Of a stretch of 64,000 bases of DNA, positions 1-10,880 are shown piece by piece. Each line of letters begins with the position of its first letter. Within the stretch, counting starts at the first letter, position 1. This DNA is from Dioscorea cayenensis subsp. rotundata (lineage: Eukaryota > Streptophyta > Magnoliopsida > Dioscoreales > Dioscoreaceae). The translations under genes and the position numbers were made by a program. The DNA is taken from positions 32,116,625 through 32,180,624 of the forward strand of contig NC_052490.1 in the NCBI RefSeq assembly GCF_009730915.1. Reading direction: 5' to 3'. The notes under the pieces are model-generated. The model was not told the DNA's origin. It saw only the letters and a list, made by a program, of their open reading frames with translations, and searched no databases.

Positions 1-3000
1 CTTATTCTTACCAATGAATTGTATTTTACAGCTAGTTTTACCATTATTATTATCTATATATTATATTAAAGTAGATGTATAATCTACTTCAAGAGCATTT
101 CAAAGAACAATTTTAATTTTTTTTATAACATTTAAGTTTTTTATTTACATTACTTATATTACTTATAATATTAATAATTTAAAAACATTAATTACACCTA
201 ATTATTTATGCAATAAATATCCATAAAATGTCCATAAAATCTTTAAAATTCAAGATATAAAATAGTTTTTATGGTAGAAGTTGTTTAATTATATTATTTA
301 ATATATGATATTGCCTCAAAAAACCTTATAAAATTTTAAAAACTTCGATGCAAAACCGGGGAAAATGTCTAGTTATTATTATATATATACATGTGTTTTG
401 CTTTCCTCTGCTTTTTAGGTGTTTGTATAATATTTAGAAAATGGGCAAAAGAATATGTTAAGACTAACTAGTGCAATGTAGTGGTACTGACCGAACCAAT
501 TCCGGGTCGCTTTTAGTCGGTGGGTCTAGACCGATATAGTTGACAATTTTCACCTGCCAACTTGACATGTTTCAAGAACTTGAAAGCCCATTATCTTCAT
601 TTGGAAAATTGGGAACCTTTCACTCTGACAATGACTAAACAGGGTTCAATCAACTAAATTCCAGAACAACAACCTAATTAAATTAAACTCAAGGATAGAA
701 CTAAAGTCAGACTAACATTAATAAATAAAAAGGAAGAAAAAAGTATTGACTTTATAATCAATAATAATAAATAAAGTTACACTTTTCTCTCCTGTTGTGA
801 GGTCTTTGATCTGGTCTGTATCAAGGTGACTCTGACTAACATTATGGTCTTAATTAGTATCAAGCTTTTGATGCCTTCTTTCTCTTGCTCTCTTTTTGTG
901 TGAATATGATTCAATGTCTAGATGGACCAAAAAAAAAAAAAAAAGGTGGGAAAACAAGAAGAACAGGTTCTGAGTTAAGCTTTCTAAAGTTGTGGAAATG
1001 GTTGCCCTTTATTCAATATTTGACAAAGTTTTTAATCTAACTTTTGGGGTGCAGGATAAACAAAACATTTTTATTTGATTTTGTTTCTTGACAGATGTTT
1101 TCTCGAAGACAATTATTTCATAAAGTATACATCAAAGATAGCCAATCAAAATAGTTGGTATTTTGTTTTTCTAAATAAAGTAAACAAATTAAAAATAAAA
1201 ATAATTACATACCAGAAGAAGATAAAGGAATAAAATTCAATGACAAAATTCATAAAATACAACAAAACATTAATGAAAAAAAGACAAAAAGACAAATGAC
1301 ACCCTGAAAATAATCAATGAGAACATCTATTGAATGCAGTGCAATTTAAATTGTCTTAAATCTTAATCAAATTTAATTGGTGAACTTAGTCTCAGAGCCA
1401 GTGGAATGATTAGTAGTTAAATTAAAAAGAAAAAGAAAACTTCACGATTTATAAAATTAAATATTAGATTATTTATCAATGTTCTAAAGAAAAAGATTCG
1501 TGGTCAAAAAATGGAAAAACAAAAAACAAAAAACAAGAATCGCCATGTAATTTTGAAAAAGTTCTCCTTTGGAACTATTAGGCGGTGTGTCGGCGCCAAA
1601 GTCCACGTGTTGACATCTCAGTCAATGAATCACATGGCCCTGCCCATTGATCTCGTGACACGTGATCCATTCTTCTTGTTTAAAGTCTTACCCTTCACAC
1701 ACACGAAAGGATTGTTTCCTTCATCATTTGACATTTTTTTTAAAATTTTATTTCTATCTATTTAAAAACATCTTATAAACTTTTAACACTTATTGTCAAT
1801 ATTTCGTAAAAATATGTTAGTTTACAACTTTACATATGATTAATATAAATAGAAAATTTTTTATACTATATCACTTTATTATTAATTTATATTTTTTATC
1901 ATTTATTTATTTATTTATTAAATAATAGACGACAAACGCCCTTTTTTATATGAATATAAACAGTACTGGAACCCGGATATACAGTATGAATATAAACATT
2001 CTTTTATTAATATAGATAAAATAAATAAATATATTATACTTAAACTCAAGTAGAAAAAAAACTGAAACAATGAAAATAAAATATTCAATAAAATTGGATT
2101 ATATTTAATGTGATTTCTTATTAAATGAATTTATTAGTATTTAAATTTTGATTAATGAAAACTAAATAATTTGCCAACTTGATGAACAAGTGGTGAAGAA
2201 TCAAGTGAGTCAACGCCATCAAAGAGTTTGATTGGGTCAATACGATGTAGACACATACTAAAAAGGTTGGTTCGGTGGCAATGCATGAGAACGTACTCGC
2301 CTCATTATCCTTTCATTCAATCCAACCAACCAATAACTCTTTTTTTTAAAATTTAATTTTTATTTTTTAATATCGAAATTATTTATTTTTTCTAGTCAAA
2401 ATGGGACCGGTTGGATTCCATATGTAGGCATAACATGGTTTTGACGGTTTGACAATGCCTCATCGACATCATGTACATTCTAAAACACTAGTCTTCTCTA
2501 AGGGTCAATGTTTCAACCACTTTGACAACCTTATGTTATACATTATTATTATTATTTAAAATACGTAACTTAATATATATATTTTGATAATGTTTGTGAT
2601 ATAAGTGGTCAACTTGATGTGGTTCCCCATCAATTTCACAATCAAATTTTAGATAGAGACTTCTTGTTGTGGCATTCTATTGAAGGTAATGAATAATACT
2701 TAATAGATAATTTTTTTTATAAAAAATATTTACATAGATATGTCATGAATTATGTGCCGAGTAGCTATGTTGCAATGATTTTTATTTTATGAATATTAAT
2801 ACAATAAAATTTGTTGATATAATGTATAGGTCAACAAAACATAATAACAAACTTATAAATAACAAAATATTAATTCTATTTTTCTGAGTATAACCCATTG
2901 TGATTTTTTATTACCTAGTCCGTGAAGATTTATTTAATATAGTGTTGGTGAAAAAACTAAGTCTGAGATATTTTTAAGAATATATTGTTGAAATTAAAAT

Positions 3001-6000
3001 ATTATTATTCTCAATATATATAGATCTATATGAATTTTGAGTTACTTTTCCGACATTTTAAACATTATTTTAAGAAGGAGGATGGCAAGGTTGTGCACCG
3101 CATGCCTTGTTATTAAATATAAACCAATGAGAAAGGTGGATAATTTATTCAACTAACAACTGATCTTTTTTGAAAAATGAGGTCGATGAGTGAAGCCATT
3201 TTTTTGGAAGACAATGATAATGATGTTAAAAGGAGTAGTTTTTAGTAAAATCTTATTAAGGAAAATTAAAAAAAAAAAATTAGTGGTTTCCAATTCTGCG
3301 AAATAGGGATTAAGGATTTTTTTTAGCTTTTAAATCATGTTGTTTGTTTAGTTTGCAAAATTGAAAAAAAAAAAAAAAACGTTAACAATATTAACTCTTT
3401 CTAATTCAGTAAATATAAAATCATCAATTCAATTAAAAAGTTGTTACGATTTTTGTCAAACTAAATAAAAGATTGTTAAGAGCTTCATTTCTTTTTTTGC
3501 TGGCCGGAGGGCCACATAGTTTATCTAATTCCTATTTGACAAAAATTGGGGAAATATAATTTAAAATTTTCCCTATTATTTACAAACATTTATAAGTAAG
3601 CAGGAGAATATTTTGCAGGAATTCCAACAAATTCATCACATTTTAATGAATTCTAAGTCAATGAATAAAAGCGAAAATGAACCATCAATACAACAATAAT
3701 AAAAATTATATAAAAAATCTATATTTATATATAACAACACAAGAGAGACACAAAACAATAATAAAATCTATATTTAGAGTCTCATCAACCGGCTAACCTT
3801 GAAGCCTTTCAGAAGATCAAGCACTCCCTCAGCTTTATGAGCAAAAGACTTGCAGATTATTCCAGCAATACAATGCACACCTTAGATCAGGAGTAGTCTT
3901 CTTTTATTTACAGCTTGAGCAGGCCTGTGTCACCAGTTGGTAGTTTTAGCCAACGTAGCTTCTATCCTTTCCATGTTGTCTTTTCTTTTCTTAACTTTGT
4001 ATTTCTCATCCTTTGTGAGGTTTTTAGTCTATTTACTTTTTGTTTGTCTGAGTTTTTTTATTCAATAAAATTATGATTTATTCATTTTATTTAAATAATA
4101 ATAATAATAATAATAATTTTAATTTATACAATATAAAACCGCTTGGTGGAATATATAAATGATATAAATCTCTATCGAAGTTTGACAGCCTCATGAACAA
4201 AGAATTCCTCAGCTCTTGTTAAGTGTTCCTTTTTTTCTTTCTTTCTTTCTTTATTCGTCAAAAAAAAAAATTTGCTTTTTTTATTATTTTAAAATTTTTA
4301 TTTTGTTTTTTTTTCGCTTTAAACTGGGCCATATATCGGGTTGGGTTATGTTTTACCAAGTTTGCGCCAGCCATGGATCCTCATAATAGAAATGATGTTT
4401 TGGATTGAAGTTTTTGAATGTCATTGAATTTTGGTTTACTTACTTTACTAATGAATCACGTGAACTAAATATGCTCTGCTTTATTTCTTTGTGAGCTTGT
4501 ATGCTTCACCCAAAAAAAAAAGCTTAAATTAGGAGTCTCAGAGTCAAAGATTTACCATAAACATTCAAATATTGTACTTTAAAAAATTAAATTATATTAA
4601 TTGGAGCTACCAATTCAATAAAGTATTTGGGAGAGACTAAAGCTAAAACTCAGAAGGTGAAGTAATTTAATCAAGCTAAATAGATATGTGACCCTAGAGC
4701 TATGCTAACCTAGGAACGGCATAGTTATAACACCATGTCTTATGTGATATGGCATGATCCTTGGGATTGTTGTGCTGGATTGGAGGATTGCAACTTGACT
4801 CTGGCTACCACTGCTCATCACTTGAGCCATCAGATTATCCCCATCTATCTCTCTTATAATGTAGATAAATCATCATTTACATGCATACTATTTATATTTC
4901 AACCGTATATTGGGAGGGTCGATATAAATATATATATATATATATAATAATAATGAAGTTACTCTTTTTATGTGCATTATTATGTTAAGATTTATTTTTG
5001 TTTACAAATACTCTTAAATTTTACTTATTTATATTTAATTTTTTTGGGTTTTTATTTTTAAATTAAACATTAAAATTAAATGGGCCATGTTAGGCCAATC
5101 CCCTAGGGTGGGTGTACAGTGTACTATGTTGGCCCAGCACAGTCAGAAGACCCAATACGACCTTTTTTAACACCTCTAAATATTGCCACTATATCTACAA
5201 AAAATATAATATATTACATTAAATAATTATTCCTCATAAGAATATTTAAAATAAGTAGTATTAGAAATTTGCAGAATATATATTTTTTATTTAAAATCAT
5301 TTAATTTATATTGTTTCAGTATGAAAATAAGATATAAAATTTTCAATTAAACAAACTTGAGTTTAAAATTTATTTTAATTTTGAGTGAACCAACCCTATT
5401 CTAAGTCTCGAAATTAGAATGGAGGAGACTGTGATTAAACATAATTAGATTAATTTTCAATTCGGGCCAAGCTCGAGGAAAGATTTGAGTGTTGGGCTCT
5501 TCCAAATAAGGCCTAATTAGTTCATCACCCTCCTACTAAGTTCAACCTATCAAGCTACCTTTTAATTTGAATGCACCTCAACATTAAATATAATTTTGAA
5601 CATTTATTTTCATTTTAAATTAATTTTTATAATTTGGGTTGAGTCTAAGCTTGAGCGGAATGCAAGCACTTTGATTCAATTAATTGACATCCGAATAATC
5701 ATTTATATGGGATCACTTATTTAAAAGTTCAATCCCAAGAGGTTAGACTACTAAAAATTTTTGGGTTATAATCACTAATGTTACTTTTAAAATTTTAACT
5801 ACAGCTCTTTTGTTTTTCAGAATAAATATATATATTGACCATACATCATATAAATTTGTTCATTAGACGTATTATGTTTGTGTGAGCAAACAAATTTAAA
5901 TTATAATATTAAAAAAAAACATTTCTTTTTTAATACAAAACGGTATGAATAACTAGTCTAGATAACACTAAAATTAAAAACATGGAGAATAAAAAGATTA

Positions 6001-6315
6001 ATTAGTCTCTTAGAATGTTGCATGTGACCAATAAGGGTTTGGAAAAAATCAAATCTCTTTTAATACCCTCCGACGGAATCACAGTACCGCAAAGACCAAA
6101 TGTCGCCCTTCAAAGTATCATATGCGCAATGAGTGAACACCTCTGGCGCAACGTATGCTTGAGTCTTGCAAAACATGTGGAAGAGTCCATCTTACAGAAT
6201 TTGCTCCCAGATGAAGAAGAGCAAGAAATCCAAAATCTGGAATGAAAGCATTAGCCGAACAAAATAGTTAATTAAAAGAATAGGGTCTTCTCAGCCATTT
6301 GCAAAAGTACAAGTC
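1..6315. other. gene-free AT-rich intergenic region
   Basis: No open reading frame here has protein-like composition, plant splice context or a recognisable domain. The DNA is very AT-rich with A/T runs and short repeats, such as an ATA run near 4,094-4,117 and a TA run near 4,929-4,946. A slightly more GC-rich patch at 1,560-1,680 carries two CACGTG boxes and several TTGAC/GTCAA cores. Positions 3,780-4,080 end in a T-rich stretch and AATAAA-like signals that could be the tail of an old retroelement, but no coding remnant is visible. Confidence 0.6.
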
Positions 6316-6323
6316 CTCTATAG

Positions 6324-7035
6324 CAATGTTGTAAAAACCGGCCGGTTCAACCGAAAACCGGTTGGTAAACCGGTCCGATTAATAATATAAAACACCAAAT
6401 AACCGGACCGGCCGGTTCAACCGGTGAACCGGTTGGATTGACGACCAGCTTTTTTATTTAAAAAAAAATTTTAAAGTTAAACTGGTTTAAAAAAACATAA
6501 ATCAAGATATTACATACTTGTATTTTGTTTTATTTCTTATTTTTTATTGTTGTTGATGTATACTTATATTTTATTTAATTATTTATTTTTGAATATTTGT
6601 TATATGGTTGTCTCTTTGTATATTTATACTTTGAAAAATTCAATTTTATGTATAGTTGACACTTTGTGATTCTTATAAAAGCAATATAACTTTTTTTTTT
6701 TATAGAAAGGCGACAAGCGCCGGAACTCAGGGACGAACACGTGGGGGAGCCGCGCTCACCAACAAACCGTGCCCTCACCTTACGCGAGATGGGGATCGAA
6801 TTCAGGGAGCCACGCTCGACACTCGAGGCGAACACCCTACGCAAGGGATCCGATGCTAATAGACCAAATGGTCGTTGGCAATATAACTTTGCAATATGTA
6901 ATCTTTTTTTTTTCTTTCCTTTTTTTAACATTTTTTAAATTTTTAAATATTTATTTATTTAAAAAAATTAAATCCGGTTGAACCGGAACCGATTGCCTAA
7001 CCGGGTCGATAACCGATCCTGTTATTAAAACATTA
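6324..7035. mobile_element. non-autonomous hAT-type element (712 bp)
   Basis: The element is bounded by a perfect 8-bp direct repeat, CTCTATAG, at 6,316-6,323 and 7,036-7,043. An 8-bp target duplication is the hallmark of the hAT superfamily. The ends are imperfect inverted repeats: the left begins CAATGTTGTAAAAACCGG and the right, read inward on the other strand, begins TAATGTTTTAATAACAG. Sub-terminal regions at both ends are dense in CCGGTT/AACCGG motifs (6,338-6,435 and 6,973-7,018), possibly transposase-binding repeats. It encodes no transposase, so any movement would have needed one in trans. Without the nested SINE-like insert it would be roughly 515 bp. Confidence 0.85.
6691..6877 (-). 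mobile_element. SINE-like insertion nested in the hAT element
   Basis: A GC-rich block sits inside the AT-rich hAT element and is flanked by a perfect 13-bp direct repeat, GCAATATAACTTT, at 6,681-6,693 and 6,878-6,890. Such a duplication is expected of target-primed reverse transcription. On the minus strand the block ends in TATAAAAAAAAAAA, an A tail. It also contains GAATTCGATCCCC (6,791-6,803), close to the RNA polymerase III B box of tRNA-derived SINEs. A weaker A-box-like stretch lies near 6,846-6,864. The body is about 185 bp, a usual size for plant SINEs. I cannot name the family. Confidence 0.72.
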
Positions 7036-7043
7036 CTCTATAG

Positions 7044-10000
7044 TCACTTTAAAACTATACAAGCCTGCCTATAAAATATAGTATTTTATTATTTAAAATT
7101 TTAAATTAAATGCATAACACTCATTAAATAAATTAACTTCATCTTATTTAAAAAAACAAAATTTTATAACATCTAAATTAATTATAAAAAAAAGGGTCCG
7201 ACCGACTAAGCTTTTTTGGCTCTTATTACGTATAGCACGATGTATACTGATGGCGTTTTGCTATATAATAATGTTATGGTGTTTCCTCAAAGAAAAAATG
7301 AACTTATATATTCAAATTCAAATTATACATATAGTATATATTTTATTTCTATTTCATCTAGCCAAATGCTTGGACTCTCTTGAGAGATATTATTGGAATG
7401 ACATCCAAAACTCTTTGTTTTTTTTTTTTAATGAAGATGGTCATGTTTGTTAAGTTATATATATATAACACAAATGGATAAACTATGAAATTTGTTAAAA
7501 AGAAATGCTATTTTTTTTTTTTACAGAGGCAATAAACACTACCCTATAAGAAGGTGTCAAAGAACAAACAGATATGATAGTGCATAAGTTATGATAGCTT
7601 ATAACAATTCTCTATAAATTTATTAATTTGACCAAACGTTAGATAAAGTGATTAGAGTTTTACCTATGCCTAGAAAATATTTCAGAAATTAAACTGATTT
7701 AATAAATCCCCAAAGAAATGCAATTCGAGAATGCATTTATGCAATATGATATTTACACAAAAAAAAAAAGAAAATTAATAACGTTTCGAGTGATATTTGA
7801 GTATTTTAAATAATTTAATCTAATTTTCATATTAACCGCGTCCAAAACTACCAATGTCTATTTTTTAATATGGGATTCGCAAAAATTCCTATCAAATAAT
7901 AATTATTAATAATTATTATTGTTATTATTATGTTAAAAGTATTTTGCCATGGCAAAAATTGAAATTTATTACAATAGAGTCGTTTTATCAAAATTGTAAG
8001 TATTTTCATTAATCTTTCTAGCTAACTCTTGATTTATAGTGGATTTTAGTTTTGGAATGCTTAAAAATTAACAATATCATAGCTTATGAATCTTATGTAT
8101 CTTATGTGAGAATTAATATACGGGTTATATATATATATATATATATATCATGAGTTGATCAACGACCCTTGTTTATTCATATTATTGAACTTGAATAATG
8201 TTAAAATAAAAAAAATATATTAAAAATTTACTGAGAATCACTACTGATAATTTAATAATAATTTATTACAAATTGCTTAAGAGAGTAAAAGTTTGAAAAT
8301 TTGAATAAGTATTATTTATCAATACTATTTGCTAGTTTAGGTGTCGTCTTTTGTAATAGTAACAATATTTTCACCGCTATGGAATTGCACCATAGAAAAA
8401 TTTAGTTTGTGTTAAGAAAAACTATCACTATACATAAAATATCCATATTTTATCTTTGTATATGAGGGTTAATTGTTATAATATTTTTATCCTGATACTT
8501 GCAATGTAGCTAATTGATATTGGATTAGTCCTCCATAATTTAATATTTTATTAATAAAGAGTGTTTAGCTAGGGAAAAAAAATAATTTTTATTTCATGAA
8601 AATCAAAAGATTGGAATGGCTAAGAACAAAAGGAAGCTTTTATCCTCCTACTCTTTTGTTCGTTGATACAGATATTTAGATGATCTTTTGTAGAAAATGG
8701 ATGAAGATGATAAGGCTTTATTCTCTCTTTTTCTTTTTATCAAATGGGACAAGTTTTATGCTATTATTTATTCTATTAATTTATGGATAGTGCACTAGAT
8801 CTTTCTTTTTTGGTTGCATATGTCATCATGGATAGAATTATTAGGCCATGCAAAGAAAAAAAAGGTGGTTGTGTGACAAGGAGAACAAGGCATGCAAGGT
8901 GGCACTTCTCATTCATTGTGGTTTTGGTGTTATTTGAAAATGAGTGGGAAATTAATGGGATAACTTCTCATATATATATATATATATATGATAAATATGG
9001 AAAGAGTTAACTATTTTGCTTGAAGGTAATCAAATTCTCAAGGAACTATCATTTTCTTATTGTAGAATTTGTGTATTTTATCTTTTTCTCTTAACTTTTC
9101 AAGTATATATATAAATACATGATACTGTGATATAAAATGAAATTGAGATAAGAAAAAAAAAAACATTTCACAATAAATTATTTATTATTATTTATTATCT
9201 AATATTTTGATTTACATTTATATAATTTTATTTTATTTTTTAAATATTTAAGTTTTGATAAAAAAAAATAGTAGTATTTGTTTTTTTTCACTATTATACA
9301 TGATTTTTAAAAGTCTCTTTCATTATTGCAATAGATTCAATAATATGAGTTGGATCTCAGCTTATGGTCATTATCACCAACAAAAGCAATGAAATGCTTA
9401 CATTATCAAGAATAAGACATAAAGCGGTTTATTTATGTGTGGAAAAAAAAAGTAAATTTATATCATAAATACTATATTCCGAAATCACTGAGATATTTTA
9501 CAAAAAATAATTGGCGTTATTCATGTGAGAGGAATATCTCTGTCCTAATTTTAGATCATGAGATAAATATAAGGAAACAGTGTGGTATGTACAAAATTAA
9601 ATCTTCCAAAAAACCGTAGACTAACCCAATAGTAATTATTGTGTAATGTGCTTGAGATCAGGTTTTGAGTTTGAGCCTCTTAACTCGTATTGCACTTGCT
9701 CACATGTGAAAGTTCTATGTGAAAATATCTCTTATCCTCTCCTCTACAGTTGTATAACAGAGAGATTTATTTCTACAAGGTTATTCAAATCATTAAAATT
9801 GATGTATCTTCTATTTGTCTATCATTTAATTTTAATTTGATGTTTGTTGCCTTAATAAAAAAAGTTAAATCTAAAAAAACCAACTATATAGCTAGTATTC
9901 AGAAAATCAAAACATAAACTTTTTAAGACTTATTATATTATTTACAGATAATACTAATCAACACAAACTCATCAAACATGTTTAAAATAACAACTTTAAA

Positions 10001-10440
10001 ATAATAAATGAAATTGTGGACAAAGGTCTGATATTTTGGAGACAAAGAGCAAATATGAGGCAGTTTCCCTTAGCAAAGACGGGCACGCAACACTTACCCA
10101 TCTCCCAATATTTAAACCCAAATATGTATATATAAATATTTTTCAATAAAATAAATTTTCATTTAATCTTCTATTTTATTTTATTTTATTTTTACACTAA
10201 TATGATCTAGTGAAGAAGAAGAAGAAGAAGAAGAGGAAGAGACCAAATGGAAACTCCAAGGCCACTGTCTCACTTCCAGAAAACACTCACATGCAAAGCG
10301 CCACCACATCCTAACTGACTTACACCTGGAAACTCCACTTCCCGACGCCTGCGTCCCCAGACTTCCCGTGCCTAACTCACTTCCCTAATCCTGAAAACAA
10401 GGGCATTCTTGTCATTCCATCCCCCACACATCATCAAATT
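7044..10440. other. gene-free AT-rich intergenic region
   Basis: No gene is supported here. The region has AT microsatellites at 8,126-8,148 and 8,970-8,989 and a GAA repeat at 10,211-10,235, just before base composition becomes GC-rich towards the PP2C gene. A stretch at 9,640-9,860 has a B-box-like GAGTTTGAGCC and ends in TTAATAAAAAAAG. It may be a diverged SINE, but I see no target duplication. Confidence 0.55.
8126..8148. repeat. (TA)n microsatellite
   Basis: About eleven TA dinucleotides in a row. Similar runs occur at 8,970-8,989, 30,172-30,195, 30,730-30,748, 30,982-31,003 and 57,632-57,650. Confidence 0.9.
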
Positions 10441-10880
10441 AAGCGCGCGCATCGCCGGAGCCGAGCCTCGCGACCCGAGTCACCCGACACGCGTCCAACC
10501 CGTCCCGAGGTACGAGTCAACATTCCACTGACCCCCACGTCACGCTTCCAGAACTACCCTCGTTTGTCGCTTTCTAAACACGCATCTCGAGGCAAAGTCA
10601 CGGTCGATTTCGACCCCCCTCATCTCACAAAAAAACAAAAAGCCTCTCATCTCATGCAACGGCGCGAAGAGAATATCTCGCCCGAATCCCAATCGCTCCA
10701 TCCGAGCCGCCACGTTTTGTAGGTGATGAAATCCAGCCGTCCACGTCTCCATCGTGAATGATCCACGTTGAGATGCGCCAGAGGTACGGCCCAATGGGTG
10801 CCTCGTGTACCTGGCGCTCATCGGACGGTGCTTTGTGATCCAACGGTGGGCGTTGATCGGCTTGTTCTCGAGTATTAATA
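10441..10880 (+). promoter_or_regulatory. PP2C upstream region with ABA-type elements
   Basis: This GC-rich proximal region carries GACACGCGT at 10,486-10,494, the reverse complement of the ACGCGTGTC core of coupling element CE3. Several ACGT cores of the ABRE type follow: CCACGTCACGC at 10,535-10,545, CCACGTCT at 10,741-10,748 and CCACGTT at 10,763-10,769. ABRE plus a coupling element is the known architecture of ABA-induced promoters, and clade A PP2C genes are typically ABA-induced. That these sites are functional is inference. I see no clear TATA box. Confidence 0.45.

Noticed and set aside
3780-4080. Possible 3' end of a LINE-type retroelement
   Set aside because: Only a T-rich tail and AATAAAAT-like signal are suggestive; no reverse transcriptase, RNase H remnant or target duplication is visible.
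6015-6245. 76-codon frame with fairly protein-like composition, ending in an acidic LLPDEEEQE tail
   Set aside because: I recognise no domain, and there is no promoter, intron context or homologous neighbour. It may be a gene fragment, but one short frame is not enough support.
9640-9860. Possible diverged SINE with B-box-like GAGTTTGAGCC
   Set aside because: No target duplication or clear A box could be found, so it is left as a note in the intergenic entry.
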